Part shown: in pieces, positions 25,401 through 36,839 of the stretch
Numbering within the stretch: the stretch's first letter is position 1
Layout of the letters: every line of letters begins with the position of its first letter
Assembly: GCA_027924645.1 (NCBI GenBank)
Contig: BSBN01000242.1
Span: 3,720,001-3,784,000 of the forward strand
Reading direction: 5' to 3'
Length of the DNA: 64,000 bases
Source of the DNA: Cunninghamia lanceolata
Lineage: Eukaryota; Streptophyta; Pinopsida; Cupressales; Cupressaceae
Position numbers and translations under genes: made by a program
Notes under the pieces: model-generated
Told to the model about the DNA's origin: nothing
The model's input: only the letters and a program-made list of their open reading frames with translations
Database searches by the model: none

Positions 25401-26988
25401 GCCTTAATTTGGTTTGAAATAATTATGCAAGGAAATGATCTAGTATCCTACTCTTGGAACAAAGATTAATTTGATATGTGATTATACATCATTGTTTTAC
25501 CTTGAATAAAGATCACTTGATATACGGCAAATTAACTATCATATCACCTTGAAACTGAATGAATAAATATCTTTTCTAATTTATGTTTGTGATTAACGTA
25601 AGTGAATTAGTATCTTCTAAAATTATGTTTACAATTGTTTGAATGTCGTTACTTTATTCATCTTTATGTATTTACGAATGGATCAAAACATCTAGCCTTA
25701 TTCTTTACATGCAAGCAAAGAAGTTTAATTCTTCTCATTTCCTTATAAGCTATCATATAAGTTTTCTTTTCTAGATAGGTAAATCTTGTAAAAAAAATCC
25801 AAACTCAAACATTTGCAGTGTTTAGTATTTACGGTACCTCTGAGTCACATTTACGGGTAATACCGTCGCGTTGAACAAAGTACCTTGCGCCTAACATAGC
25901 TGCAACAATGATGTCTGGGCACCATCCCTCTAAATCGTTGGGGAGTAATAAGGAACATGTCTAAGTTAAATCCGTAGGAAGACAAAATCTCCTCGGATAC
26001 CTCACTAAAAAGATTAATTAAAAGCAAAAGTGAGACTATCAAAAATTGTTGTAGGACAATCAATGGGAAGACCTCATCGGGGAAATATGCATGTTAGATA
26101 AACTATTCACACTTGAAAACCTAAACCTCAAACACTCCTGGGAGGTGTGTTTGCAAAATAGTTCCTTAGGAATTCCGTCTATTGTATCACTCGAGTGGGT
26201 GGCAATCGGCGAAGAGCTGTGTACCCACTCACAGCTATATTAAACATAGTGCAAAACATAACTACATGTTCGCATTTGTCATGTAGATCGCATCTGAAGA
26301 GGGCCTTGATCCCGTGGATACAGGGTATGTAGGCAGTCTGGACGGCGAAGGATGCCCCCAGTACTCAGGTCCCTCAGATATAGTATACTTCTTTATAATC
26401 AACTTCATAATCTTGATCCCTAGTTTAAAGGTTATCTAGGTAACTTAAGAACTCTCCTAGTACTCAGAAGAATCCCCGAGGTGGATTACTTGTACCCGGC
26501 GTTGCCGTAAACTGAGGTGAGTACAAGTTGATGTTATGTGTTCCTTGGTCGACATCCTCAGTACAGTGTCTGGGCAGATTGTGGTCCCCAGGAAGTGACT
26601 CATGAACCTGTATTGGTCTCGAGGGAGTCAGAAGTCTCTGGCCAGAGCATAATGATTCCTGTCCTATTTAGCCCGATTAGCTGTTGTGTTTATTTATCAT
26701 GGATTTGAGAGAGTATTGGTCTGTTTGACCCACTAGGCCTTTTGGCCACTGTTTGTTCTACCCGAATCAGGTAGCGATAAGGTCCGTTAGACCTAGTTCT
26801 GTATGAACCTATTTGCCCAAAGGATAGAAGAGCCCGAGTTGGCTTAAGAATGTTTCGTTTTGAACATATGTCCGTTTTGGCCGAAGTTTTTCCTGAGTAC
26901 TCAATCAAAGTCTTGATATATCTCATAAGAACTTGTTAATAAAGTAAAATTTTTGAAAATTTGAGTTTGGACTAAAGGGGTCCTTACA
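22407..26988 (+). repeat. 3' LTR of the complete chromovirus (4,582 bp)
   Basis: Partner of 12938-17525, six bases shorter overall, with the same order of parts. It starts TGTCAC and ends CCTTACA, then AGATT. Scattered base changes and small indels separate the two copies, for example a deletion of about seven bases near 25005 relative to 15540. Confidence 0.95.
22990..24090 (-). pseudogene. antisense PPR-repeat block inside the 3' LTR
   Basis: Copy of the block at 13560-14560. The longest open part (23724-23413, minus) reads GCMIAGISQNGFVEKSLKTF, then KSTTFASIRSVCAYVGALEHGMDLHQS. It keeps the PPR helix pair slightly better than the 5' LTR copy. It is preceded and followed by further decayed units. 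Confidence 0.85.
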
Positions 26989-27250
26989 AGATTGGTTGAG
27001 GAACTTTAGAAACTTTCATGCAAATGCAATTGATTTTGTCAGATATTATAGTTGAAACGTTTTTGAAAGGATGCGCATGCAAAGTGACAACCTATTAAAA
27101 GCCGCAGCTTGTCTAAAGTTAACAAAGAGTTTTAAAAAAAATGTAAATCATGAAATAATGAGCTCAAGATATACATTAAATAGATTTGTTGAAACGGCTA
27201 TAGAAACTTTCATACAGTGGAAGCAGGATTTCTGGCAGAGTACTAGTAGG
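26989..27250 (+). pseudogene. PPR-like pseudogene, right part
   Basis: It begins with the right AGATT and continues the relic interrupted at 12937. GLVEE...KLSCKCN-like and NFHANAI text around 26990-27040 and RFVETAIETFIQWKQ (about 27180-27225) recall the 'GFVEKALETFKQMQ' phrase. Frames are mixed and stops are frequent. It meets the ARIADNE fragment at about 27250 on the opposite strand. Confidence 0.4.
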
Positions 27251-27646
27251 TGAGCTTCTTCTAAACAATTCCAGCCAAAGATATATGAGCATTTGCAAGT
27301 GATATCATAACAACCACTTCCAAGGACAAATTCTTCAACATATTCACAGCCAGGTGCCGGACACCACTTAGTCTTTCTATTGTCTTCGACATATGATCTA
27401 AAAGGTAGAGCATATACTTGATTCTGTCTTCATCAGGAACCAAAGGAAGAACCATATCCTCATCAACAACAGCACCACATGATGGATCAGGGCATCATAG
27501 AACCATCTCCGATCACAGTATGAATGTAACCTGCCCAACATATGTTACAGAATTACTAACATACAAAATTACTTACTCTCATTCTTTGACGAGCATAAGT
27601 CTCAAAGCATATACCACATGTCAACTCCTTTACATCTGGTCGTATT
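27250..27646 (-). pseudogene. ARIADNE-type RBR E3 ubiquitin ligase fragment
   Basis: RBR ligases pass ubiquitin from an E2 through a RING2 cysteine to substrate. On the minus strand, an exon at about 27646-27577 reads RPDVKELTCGICFETY, the start of RING1, and ends at a GTAAGT donor (27576-27571). A second block, 27540-27250, reads CWAGYIHTVIGDG, CPDPSCGAVVDED, VEDNRKTKWCPAPGCEY, CKCSYIF and WNCLEEAH, the RING1 end and IBR region typical of plant ARI proteins. Two single-base shifts (before CPDPSC and after YMLYL) break it. Only 36 bases separate the two blocks, and about ten RING1 residues with Cys/His ligands are missing. N-terminal and RING2 parts are not seen. It is a decayed gene or captured fragment. 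Confidence 0.8.
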
Positions 27647-27699
27647 CTACAGGCTCTTCATATGGATCCAGCTGTGTCTGTTGTATCTGAATGCATGGA

Positions 27700-30300
27700 A
27701 ATGCTGCGAGTTAGGCCGGTTCAATAAATCAGCTTGAGATGGAGGTGATGTTCGTTGAGTGACTCCTTTCAGCTTGAAATCACTTGTGTCCGTCGTGCCC
27801 CCGAACTCTGTAATACACTCAACCTGTGAAGTTGAATCGCATTCAGATATTTACAGACTTTGGGTTTCTGTTGTTGACGGTTACTCTCTCTCTCGTTGTG
27901 CTTCTCTCTTTAAGTTCAGTTTGTCTTTTATCTTAGGGATTTGTACTTAAGTTTGTCTTTTATTTTGTCTTTTATCTTAGAGATTTTTAGAGATTTGTAC
28001 AGTGTTTTTATGTTCACAGGTAATTTTTTTTTCTTTATCTCTCTCCTTTTCTCTCTTTAAAATCCAAAAACTCCCATCATACGAGGGAGCTGCCCTGCAG
28101 AGGAGAATCGTTGCATTTCCTCCATTTGTTAGCACATTTTGTTGCTACCTGTTGGGCTGAGACTAAATGTTTTGCAGTGACAAAAACTGTATGCTAACAC
28201 ATTTCTAAGATGGCGTTAGAGAGACATGAATAGCAGCTCTCATATTACAACCTATTAATGAGAAAATGTGTTTCTCAACTCTAGTCAATAAAGTCACTAC
28301 TCAAACCTTTGATTAGTAATATTACGAGGTTAGAGAGATGAAGAGTAAAAACATGCCACCAAAATGGGTGTTGGTCGTGGTGATCCTCCTATTGGTGGTG
28401 TTGAATCTCAATATCTACTTGGTGCCGCTAACATGAGCCTGGGCAAATCTTGTTTAGTCTCACATCATAATTTGCATAGTTTAAGCTAAGACCTCGACTT
28501 TTTCATAAGGAACTACTATGGTTTATGACCTATTTTTTTATTTGAGATTATTGGTAACAACTTATTATCAATTACGATTGGACCCAAGCTTGGAAAATAA
28601 ATTATATATCATAGATAGAATTTTTATGCAATATAGAAAGGTAATAAATTGCCTAAGAAAATTCCACAAATTTATGTTTTACCAAGGTAATGGGAGTCTG
28701 GAGAGAAGGAAGTCTAGGATCAAACGAGGAGAAACCAACTAAACAACATAAAAAAATGCTATCTCAAGATAGAATATTATGGCCCAAATGAGAAAGTAAA
28801 CGAAAAAACTTTCCTTATGAGTACATCTTCCTTCTTATCCCTTTTAGTTTGTGTGGGAAAGTTAAATTTCTTCCTTCACTCATTCACCGATATGCTAAGC
28901 CACGAAAATCAAAAACGACAAATAGGTCAAGCTTTGGCTACTTTATTTTATTATGCATATTCAAATTTTTTAAGGGGTTATTATCTACCACAAAGTCCCA
29001 CGGCTTCCAGCAGCAACCATGCAGCCACTCGGACTGCACTTTATGGGCTGCAAAATAAATAAAATTTAACACCATGTAATTTCATGATTGTTTATAAAAC
29101 ATGCTCATTACAACCACAATATTTTTATTAAATTGTGTCTGTCATTATTATTGCTATGATTTTTATCATGTGAATACATGTCCATTATTATTGCTATGAT
29201 TTTAAGGTCTCTTTAATTCAACATAATATCAGAAAATGGAATGATAAATGGAATGCAATCAAAACAGAAAATGATAAATAATATCAGAATGAGAATGGAA
29301 GGCTGCATGTTACATAATATTAGAGGCTCCTAGGGTCCCATCTTGGCTATTTGTTTGCAATACAGGGTGTAATGGGGCATCATTTTTTACATTCATATGT
29401 ATCATCAAGCACACCATATATAATATTGTGTGTTTGAGATAGTTGATCGGATGCAACACCAAGCCATAACTGCACAAAGCCCATCAGAGTTTAACTCTTG
29501 ACAATCTCTTCAGTGTAAATATACCATACTAGCTGTACAAGTGCAGCAATATCACTCTTGATTTAGCCATCCAAATCCAGCTCACATGGCACATATTGTC
29601 CTCCCTTGGATTGCTGCAACACCTTTCAGAACTTATTTCAATCAAAACACCTTCTGGTTGAGTCCCTGCAAAACTTTGAATCACAGCCAATTAGTGGAAT
29701 TGAGGTTATGAGGAAATAACTTGAGCTTTATTCCTCTGGAATTGGGTTTAATGCAGGGTTTACAAGTTTTTCTCTTGTTCACTAATTCAGCCAATGGCCC
29801 AATCCCTCCACAAATTTTTGAAGCACAGATACTAGAGATAAGCAAATTGAAGCACCTCAGACAAGTTGCCTCACTTAAAACCTAGAACTATCACCTAAAT
29901 TAATCTTACAGGAACAGGTTTATGTCATGTCTCTTTCTTGGGCAAATTCAGCCTTTAATATATTTATATATTAATTAAATAATAATAATCACACACCTCA
30001 GGCATTTTTTTTTGCAGCAATGTTTTCTAGCACCCATCCAAAGCGTAAAGCTTAACCAGCCGGTGCCTTGTAAAACAACCAGCTGGTCAAAATACTGGGG
30101 ATAGAAATGGTTTCAACAAATTGATCCACAAGCAAGGTTATTAAACAGGTTGAATGAATTACAGTAAAGAGGTGGACAGTAAAAGTGGACAGAAAACAGA
30201 ATCAAAAAATCATAAACAACCGGCAAGTGGGCGCATCCAAAGGCTGGTGTGTGCACTCTATCACATTAAAAACTATTGCCAAGAGCTTCGTCTGCCTAAT
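27700..30300. other. gene-free AT-rich stretch
   Basis: No domain is recognised on either strand. Small structures are a T-rich repeated phrase (ttgtcttttatctta near 27922, 27953 and 27970) and a duplicated phrase cattattattgctatgatttt near 29142 and 29183. Otherwise I see nothing. Confidence 0.4.
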
Positions 30301-31450
30301 TGTAAACCTTGCCTATTAAAATAGCATCCATCCTCACAGAAAAAACTCACTCAAGCTCTATTTTCAAAAATGACTTGTGTCTCTGTGCCTTGAATCTATG
30401 TTAAATAATTTCATGCTAAGGGTTGCTATGTTCAATTTGAAAATTGTGGACACATGCAAATCACACACTCCTTGGGTAAAGTATTGTTTGAATGTGGAAA
30501 AAATGGCGGATAATGTAGTGCCCCTCCATTCTCACCATGGATGTGCAGCTTTGGAATTTGGAGATGAAGGTAAAATAATAGGGATATTTAAAGGGATCCT
30601 CTCTCGGATGGTGTCCTCTATTTGAAGTGTCAAACCAAAGAGCCTCTTTCGTCATGAAATAGACAAATATGGATAGGCACTGCGTGTTTACGCAACTGCA
30701 GAGACTACAGACTCTACAGAGTGTGATGAAGCAGATATGTGACACTATTGAAGAATTGTGAGATTGAATACAGATACAAAGAGCAGCAGATTGTAAATCA
30801 AGAATATTGCATTTGTAACCACATATAGTGAAGGATGTTCATGTTAGAAATATTGTCATTGATGTCAAAGGAGAAATCAGATTTGAAGTGAGCTAACTAC
30901 AGATTGAAATTCTAGTTGAAACTATAGCCATTGGTGGCTCAGTTAGCGGGTGTAGAGATTTGATCTATATACAGAATCCAATTAAATTCTAAATGTGGTA
31001 TGATTGTTCTTGTGAGGCCAATCTTATTGGCCAAGGAAATAGTTAAACTGTATGCAAAGGCCATAAGAGATAAGTTTCTTATTTGGGTTACTGGCACTTA
31101 TTTGAAACATCCATTATTTGCCGCATCAACTCTTTTGCAACACAAATTTGAGTGTGGTCACTCCATAAGGAATCATGTCAGCGACTTGATAAGGTTAGAG
31201 ATTGCTATGACAGGCAACGCAGAAGTATTAACATGGATATATGCTCTTATGAAACATGGACGAAAAGGTTGGTTACATGTCAAAAAGAACAGGAAGGCCG
31301 ACAAAAAAAGCATCTCTTGATTGATTAAAGGAAAGTAACTTATGGCATGTAAAAGAATATGTATGTTTCGAGGGAATTATTAGTGGCTATCGGTGTTTGA
31401 AGCTATGAAGGAACTTATTCCCTTAGATGGTGGTGAAGACTATGAATGTA

Positions 31451-31504
31451 GAGAAACTGAGTGTGGAGGAGCGGAAGTTGTTATCAGTGGCATACAAGAA
31501 CATA
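31451..31504 (+). pseudogene. 14-3-3 protein scrap
   Basis: Eighteen codons read EKLSVEERKLLSVAYKNI. This matches the conserved N-terminal helix phrase of plant 14-3-3 proteins, which bind phosphoserine partners. The similarity ends at both sides (PVYLND follows where VIGARR is usual), so only a fragment remains. It could be debris from a retrotransposed transcript. Nothing else in 30300-32103 is assignable, although a 106-codon ORF with no known domain lies at 31000-31320. Confidence 0.55.
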
Positions 31505-32098
31505 CCTGTTTATCTCAATGATATTAAAGACCAGATTTGGAAGCAGGTACAGGCTGGAATACATTTCATTGGTGCAAACAACAATAAGTGGAAGTCGATT
31601 TGATGCCAAGGAAGCCCCCTCAAGACAAGTTAATTAAATATTTGAGATGGCAATTAAAGACCTATATAGCTAAAAAGTTATAAACGTTACTACAACTGAT
31701 TGAGATGCATACAGGATGTAGTTTATTTAATATCAATGATCACAGTTATAAGATGAATACCGTTAGTTTATAAAAAGAACATCGCAACTCAAGGCTTTCA
31801 AATGAAAGCGATAATCATAGTTCAAAGATAAGATTACTACAAGCAGATTTAGACTACCGACAGTTTCAGATCCCTAAACCATTATGGAGCATTTAGCAGT
31901 AAATACTACTAATTTAACTAAACCGCATCAAAAGGCAATGGCTGTCATGAAAGTAACTTTTGGGGACAAGTGCAACCCTCCAAGGATTATAAATGGATTG
32001 GTCCTTCATTCCAAAGGGGGGAGAAAACTCAGGAAAGGCTTTCAGAACTCCAGGTATGCTTTCTTTTTCTATTTTAAATGGTGTTTTGTATATTGGAG

Positions 32099-32103
32099 GG
32101 ATT
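32099..32103. repeat. target-site duplication GGATT, left copy
   Basis: GGATT at 32099-32103 matches GGATT at 36658-36662 on the other side of the copia element. Confidence 0.85.
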
Positions 32104-32736
32104 TGTTTGGAGTGGTATGGCTCAGATACCACTCAAGGGAGGAAGAATAAGACAAACATAGAGAGAGGGAACACAAGAAAATTACACAAACAAATAGAGA
32201 TTTCTATTAATTATTAAAACTATTTTACAATCAACAAATACAACTCATAGCTACGGCTTTGATTCCTCTATTCCTACAACTACTGCTCTTTAGAGCTAGC
32301 TAGACATTACAACTTTCCTTCTCTGTTTGGAGCTACTCTGTGCTTTCCTCTAACCATCTGCTGTGTGTGGCAGGAGCTGTCTGGAGCTCGACCCTCTGCA
32401 CTCTCTCACTGCTATATTTTTTCTGTTGCTGCTACAACAAAAAATATTCTCTCTGCTATGCACTACGGTGTTGTTGCTGCTCACAATATTCTTCACTTGC
32501 AACTAACTGAATGTTCTTCATTCTTTCCTTTTGTTTTTTCTTGTTTTCCAAAAATCTGCCGCTCAAAATTTGAACCTACCTACCAGCATTAAACAAATTG
32601 ACCAGCAATAACTTCTATCTGACGGGCCAGCTGAGTGCCTTTACAATTTTGGTCAAGAGGGGCAGGAAATAGATCTACGGAGATCTCTGATGGGGTAGGT
32701 GGCACAAATGTCTGCTCCAGATTAATAATTCTAACA
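32104..32736 (-). repeat. 3' LTR of the integrase-less copia element
   Basis: 633 bp. On the plus strand it starts TGTTTGGAGTGG and ends TCTAACA. It carries several GGAGCT phrases. Its partner at 36106-36657 starts TGTTGGGAGTGG. Confidence 0.9.
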
Positions 32737-32759
32737 CTCCCCCTTAATTTGGAGCCACA

Positions 32760-35700
32760 TTCTGTGTCTTCGGAGCTATCTGTAGCTGTCCGGAGCTGTC
32801 TGGAGCTTTCTTTCCAAAGCTGAAATCTGGAGCTGTCTACAATGCCCAAGCTATCTCTCAGCCGCTCAAAGCTCTCATTTGACAGTGCCTTAGTAAATAT
32901 ATCAGCGAGCTACTGCTCGGACCTACAAAATTGAAGTTTGATCTCTCCATTCTCCACTAACTCCCTTATGAAATGATAGTTGATCTCTATGTGTTTGCTT
33001 CGTCCGTGGAAGACTAGATTCTTCGTCAAAGCTATGGAGGAAACATTGTCACAAAGTATGGTTGTACCATCTTCTTGATATTTTTTCAAATCTACAAGAA
33101 TTCTTCTCAACCAAATAGCCTGACATGCTGCTGCATTTGCTTCTATGAATTTTGCTTCAGCTGTGGAGAGAGAAACTATGGGCTGCTTCTTTGATGCCCA
33201 TGAAATGGGTCCTAAACCCATGTAGAACACATATCCGGATGTGCTCTTTTTGTCATCTACACTTCCTGCCCAATCACTATCTATGTAACCAACCAGCTCA
33301 AACTCACTTGATGCAGTGTACAATATGCCAAAGCCTTGCATGCCATTGACATACCTCAGGATCCTCTTTCCTACTTGCCAGTGTGTGTCCATAGGTTTTT
33401 TCATGAACCTAGATATCAGGCTTACCGCATACATTAAATCAGTCCTTGTAGCAATCAAATACATTACACTTCCAACCATGCTCTTGTAGAGGGTTGGGTT
33501 CACTTCATTGTTGTTGTCCTCCTTGCTCAGTTTCAGACCTGTATCTGTTAGTGCAGGCTTGTTGTTCTGCATCTTAAATCTCTTCAAAATCTGTTTGGCA
33601 TAGTTAGTTTGTGAAATAAATATGCCAAACTCAATTTGTTGGACCTCACTGCCAAGAAAATATCTCAGCAAACCTAGGTTAGTCATCTCAAACTCTTTCT
33701 TCATCACCTCTTTGAAATCAGCAATGAAGAGATCACTATTCCTAGTAAAAATCAGATCATCTACATACAAAACAACAATTAAAATCTCACCATTGGCTGC
33801 TTTGATGTAGAGCGTAGGCTCACTACCACTTTTGCTAAAGCCATTACTCAACAGATAGGAATCTATCCTACTGTACCATGCCCGAGGTGCTTTCTTAAGC
33901 CTGTAGAGATCTTTTTGGACTCTGTATACCTTGTCTTCATGCCCTGGGACTTCATAGCCAGGTGGCTGCTCCACATACACCTCCTCTTTCAACACTCCAT
34001 TTAGAAAGGTTGACTTCACATCCATTTGATATACCTTCCACTTGTGCTGGGTTGCAATTGCTATGACTACCCGCACAGTTTCTAGCCTTACAACTGGGGC
34101 ATAGGTCTCATCATAGTCTCTTCCAGGATGCTGTTTGTATCCCTTAACAACCAGCCTTGCTTTATGCCTTTCAATCTTTCCCTCATCAGTATTCTTGGTC
34201 TTGTAGACCTACTTCACTCTAATAACCTGTTTACCTTTGGGTAAGGTTGTTAACTCCCATGTTTTATTCCTTTCTATTATATCCAGCTCTTCATCCATGG
34301 CCTTACACCATTTTTCTTCTTTCACAGCCTCTTCAAAAACTGTTGGATCACCATGATAGAAAAAAGCAAAGTCCATATTTTCATCTAAATCATCATACAT
34401 AGTGTCTTCATAAATCTCCCTCATGCTCCTTGTCTTTCTTGGCATTAGAGAAGCGAGCATAGGATCTAAACTGCTTCTGGAGTTACTGCTGCTTGACTAC
34501 GGAGTGCTCTGGAGTTGACTGTGTTGCTATAGTCTTGAACTGGCTGAATCTGAACTATTCTAGGGATGGCTCCGGAGAGCTCCAGAGTTGGATCCAGAGT
34601 GCTCTAGTGCTGAATCTTCTTCACTGCTAGAAGTTCCTGCTTCATTTCCACCTTCTTCATCATCTATGGGTATCATTGTTGAGATACCTGTGGTGGTGTC
34701 AACTGTGCCATCCCACGATTCATTTTCTATAAACTCAACATCCCTGCTGATTATAACATTCTTGGTAACAGGGTTGTACAGCTTGTAGCCTTTTGATTCT
34801 TTGTTGTGCCCAATGAAGATGTACTTTTATCCTTTGTCATTAAACTTTTATCTTTTCTCCTTAGCCACAAATGCATATGCCACACACCCAAAAATTTGTA
34901 GGTGCTCCACACTCTTGTCAATGGAGGCAAACAAATTTGCATTATCACTCATGTGGTTGTTACATCTACTGTCCAAATACCATACTTTAGAGCTGCTCTG
35001 CTCAGTAAGGTTACACACAATAAAGACCTTAGATTGATTTTCATTTTTAGTCTTGTTCTCATTTGCCACATTGGCATTTTGACTCCCTTGGTCACGCTGT
35101 TTCATCCTGCACTCATTTGTAAAGTGACCAAACCTGTGACAGTAGTAACACTGCACATTTGACTTATCATACCTCTAGTTGGAGCTGCTACTCTTCTTGT
35201 TGTTTTGGAAGTCTGTTTGGGAGGTGCTGGCCTCCTCTTGACTGTTAGAGCCTCCTCTTCTAGAGTTGCTTCTACCTCTGCCCCTTTGACCTCTTCCTCT
35301 ACCATTTCTTCCTCTTCCCTTGCCTCTCACATTTCCTTGTGCTTTGAATGCTTGCTCTAGGGAAGGAGTGGATCTATTTAGCTGCTGCTCATGGGTAAGA
35401 AGAGAACCCATCAACTCATCAAGTGCCATTTTTGAGAGGTCTTTGGTCTCTTCTATGGTAATAACTATTGGGTCAAATCTAAGGGGCAAACTTCTAAGGA
35501 TTTTCTCTATAATCCTTTGCTCATCTGTGGTTTCTCCATTTATCCTCAACTGATTAACCAAGGTGGAAACCCTTGTGTGAAAATCTGAAATAGACTCACT
35601 GTCCTTCATCTGTAGGGTCTCAAAATCTCTCCTAAGCAGCTGGAGTTTCACTGATCTCACCTTGTCAATTCCTTTGTAATTGTTTTGCAATATTTTCCAT

Positions 35701-35996
35701 GCTTCTTTTGCATAGTTAGTTGCTGCTATTCTAGGAAAAATAGCCTCTGTCAAGGCTTCCTCAATCAAACTGAGGGTTTTTGAATCATTTCTTCTTGTCT
35801 CCTTTAGCTGGTTCTTCTGGGCATTTGACAGGGCTGTAAAGGCATTTGGGTCAGTCATATCTGTGAACCCATTGACCATAAGTTCCCATAAATCATTTGC
35901 AACCAAGATGGTCTTCATCTTCTTTGCCCAGACATCATAGTTTTTCCCATCAAATATGGGTGGCCACTGCCAACTCTTGTTATCTCCTCTAGCCAT
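32760..35996 (-). pseudogene. gag-pol of the integrase-less copia element
   Basis: All segments share one frame from ATG 35996: gag (to 35175), the CCHC knuckle CYYCHRFGHFTNEC (about 35153-35110), and the protease start WYLDSRCNNHMS (about 34990; the usual DSG is DSR). Sequence then jumps within a few residues to HLQIFGCVAYAFVAKEKR, the far C-terminal part of integrase. RT follows, with YVDD near 33750 and DVKSTFLNG near 34010, then RNase H to about 32900. At least eight in-frame stops occur, most TAG at a Gln position, plus one TAG for the conserved Trp of KWVYK (about 34210). No frameshift is seen, and the frame stays open into the 3' LTR. Confidence 0.9.
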
Positions 35997-36090
35997 TCTT
36001 CTAAATCAAAGGGAAACTGTTAATACCCAGAAAATCTTAGGGGTTTTCCTCAATACCCAGAAAGCTAAAACTCTAGATCTGCTAACCTAG

Positions 36091-36102
36091 GCTCTGATAC
36101 CA
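36091..36102 (-). promoter_or_regulatory. primer-binding site of the integrase-less copia element
   Basis: Minus strand TGGTATCAGAGC, a perfect initiator tRNA-Met site, three bases from the LTR end at 36106. Confidence 0.88.
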
Positions 36103-36105
36103 TTT

Positions 36106-36657
36106 TGTTGGGAGTGGTATGGCTTAGATACCACTCAAGGGAGGAAGAATAAGACAAACAGAGATAGGGGACACAAGAAAATTACACAAACAAATAGAGA
36201 TTTCTATTAATCATTAAAACTATTTTACAATCAACAAATAAAACTCAGAGCTATGGCTCTGATTCCTCTATTCCTACAACTACTACTCTCTCTGGAGCTA
36301 GCTAGAGCTCGACCCTCTGCACTCTCTCACTGTTGTGTTCTTCCTGTTGCTACTGCAACAAAAAATATTCTCTCTGCTCTGCACTATGATGTTGCTGCTG
36401 CTCACAATATTCTTCACTTGCAACTAACTGAATGTTCTTCATTCTTTCCTTTTGTCTTTTCTTGTTTTCCAAAAATCTACCGCTCAAAATTTGAATCTAC
36501 CTACCAACATTAAACAAACTGATCAGCAATAACTTCTATCTAACAGGCTAGCTGAGTGCATTTACAATTTTGGTCAGGAGGGGCAGGAAAGAGATCTACA
36601 GAGATCTCTGACGGGGTAGGTGGCATAAATGCCCGCTCTAGATTAATAATTACAACA
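36106..36657 (-). repeat. 5' LTR of the integrase-less copia element
   Basis: 552 bp, plus-strand TGTTGG...TACAACA, followed by GGATT. It lacks about 80 bases present in the 3' LTR near 32300. Confidence 0.9.
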
Positions 36658-36839
36658 GGATTGTGGAAGACTGTCGATCTTTGCATGGTTTAATGATCCT
36701 GCTCCTTGAGATATTTTGGTGAATAGTTTTGGGTTGGGAGTATGACAGCTATGTGAAATTAGGTAGTTTTGCAGTCTTCATTATGAAAATATAGTGTGTC
36801 TATCAAATACCTTTACTTAAAACTTTGTCAAGCTTTATA

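Larger units (their letters stand above)
12938..26988 (+). mobile_element. complete Ty3/gypsy chromovirus with 4.58-kb LTRs
   Basis: A full-length 14,051-bp element. The 5' LTR is 12938-17525, the primer-binding site starts at 17528, gag-pol is 17700-22168, the polypurine tract is about 22394-22406, and the 3' LTR is 22407-26988. It is flanked by AGATT duplications. The 3' LTR starts TGTCAC; the 5' LTR starts AGTCAC, so its first base has mutated. Protein order (gag, protease, RT, RNase H, integrase, chromodomain-like tail) places it in the chromovirus branch. Gag-pol is broken, so it is no longer autonomous. The LTRs make up 65% of the element and contain PPR-derived sequence, which is unusual. 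In one 228-bp LTR stretch compared by eye (15591 vs 25053) I count five differences. Confidence 0.95.
32104..36657 (-). mobile_element. Ty1/copia element, complete ends, integrase deleted
   Basis: A 4,554-bp element on the minus strand with GGATT duplications. In element order: 5' LTR 36657-36106, PBS 36102-36091, gag, a truncated protease, a stump of integrase, RT, RNase H, polypurine tract (about 32737-32752) and 3' LTR 32736-32104. The LTRs differ in length (552 and 633 bp) because the 3' copy has about 80 extra bases near 32300-32380. The polyprotein stays in one frame but lacks the integrase core, so mobility would have required integrase from another element. Confidence 0.92.

Noticed and set aside
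30377..30625. Possible PPR or other gene at the 82-codon ORF
   Set aside because: A short NCGHMQ-like phrase in another frame recalls PPR text, but neighbouring helices do not follow; too weak to call.
29940..31020. Second Sirevirus LTR near 30840 because of 'attgtcattgatgtcaaaggag'
   Set aside because: Only about 20 bases resemble the Sirevirus polypurine/LTR context; no LTR start, end or partner follows.
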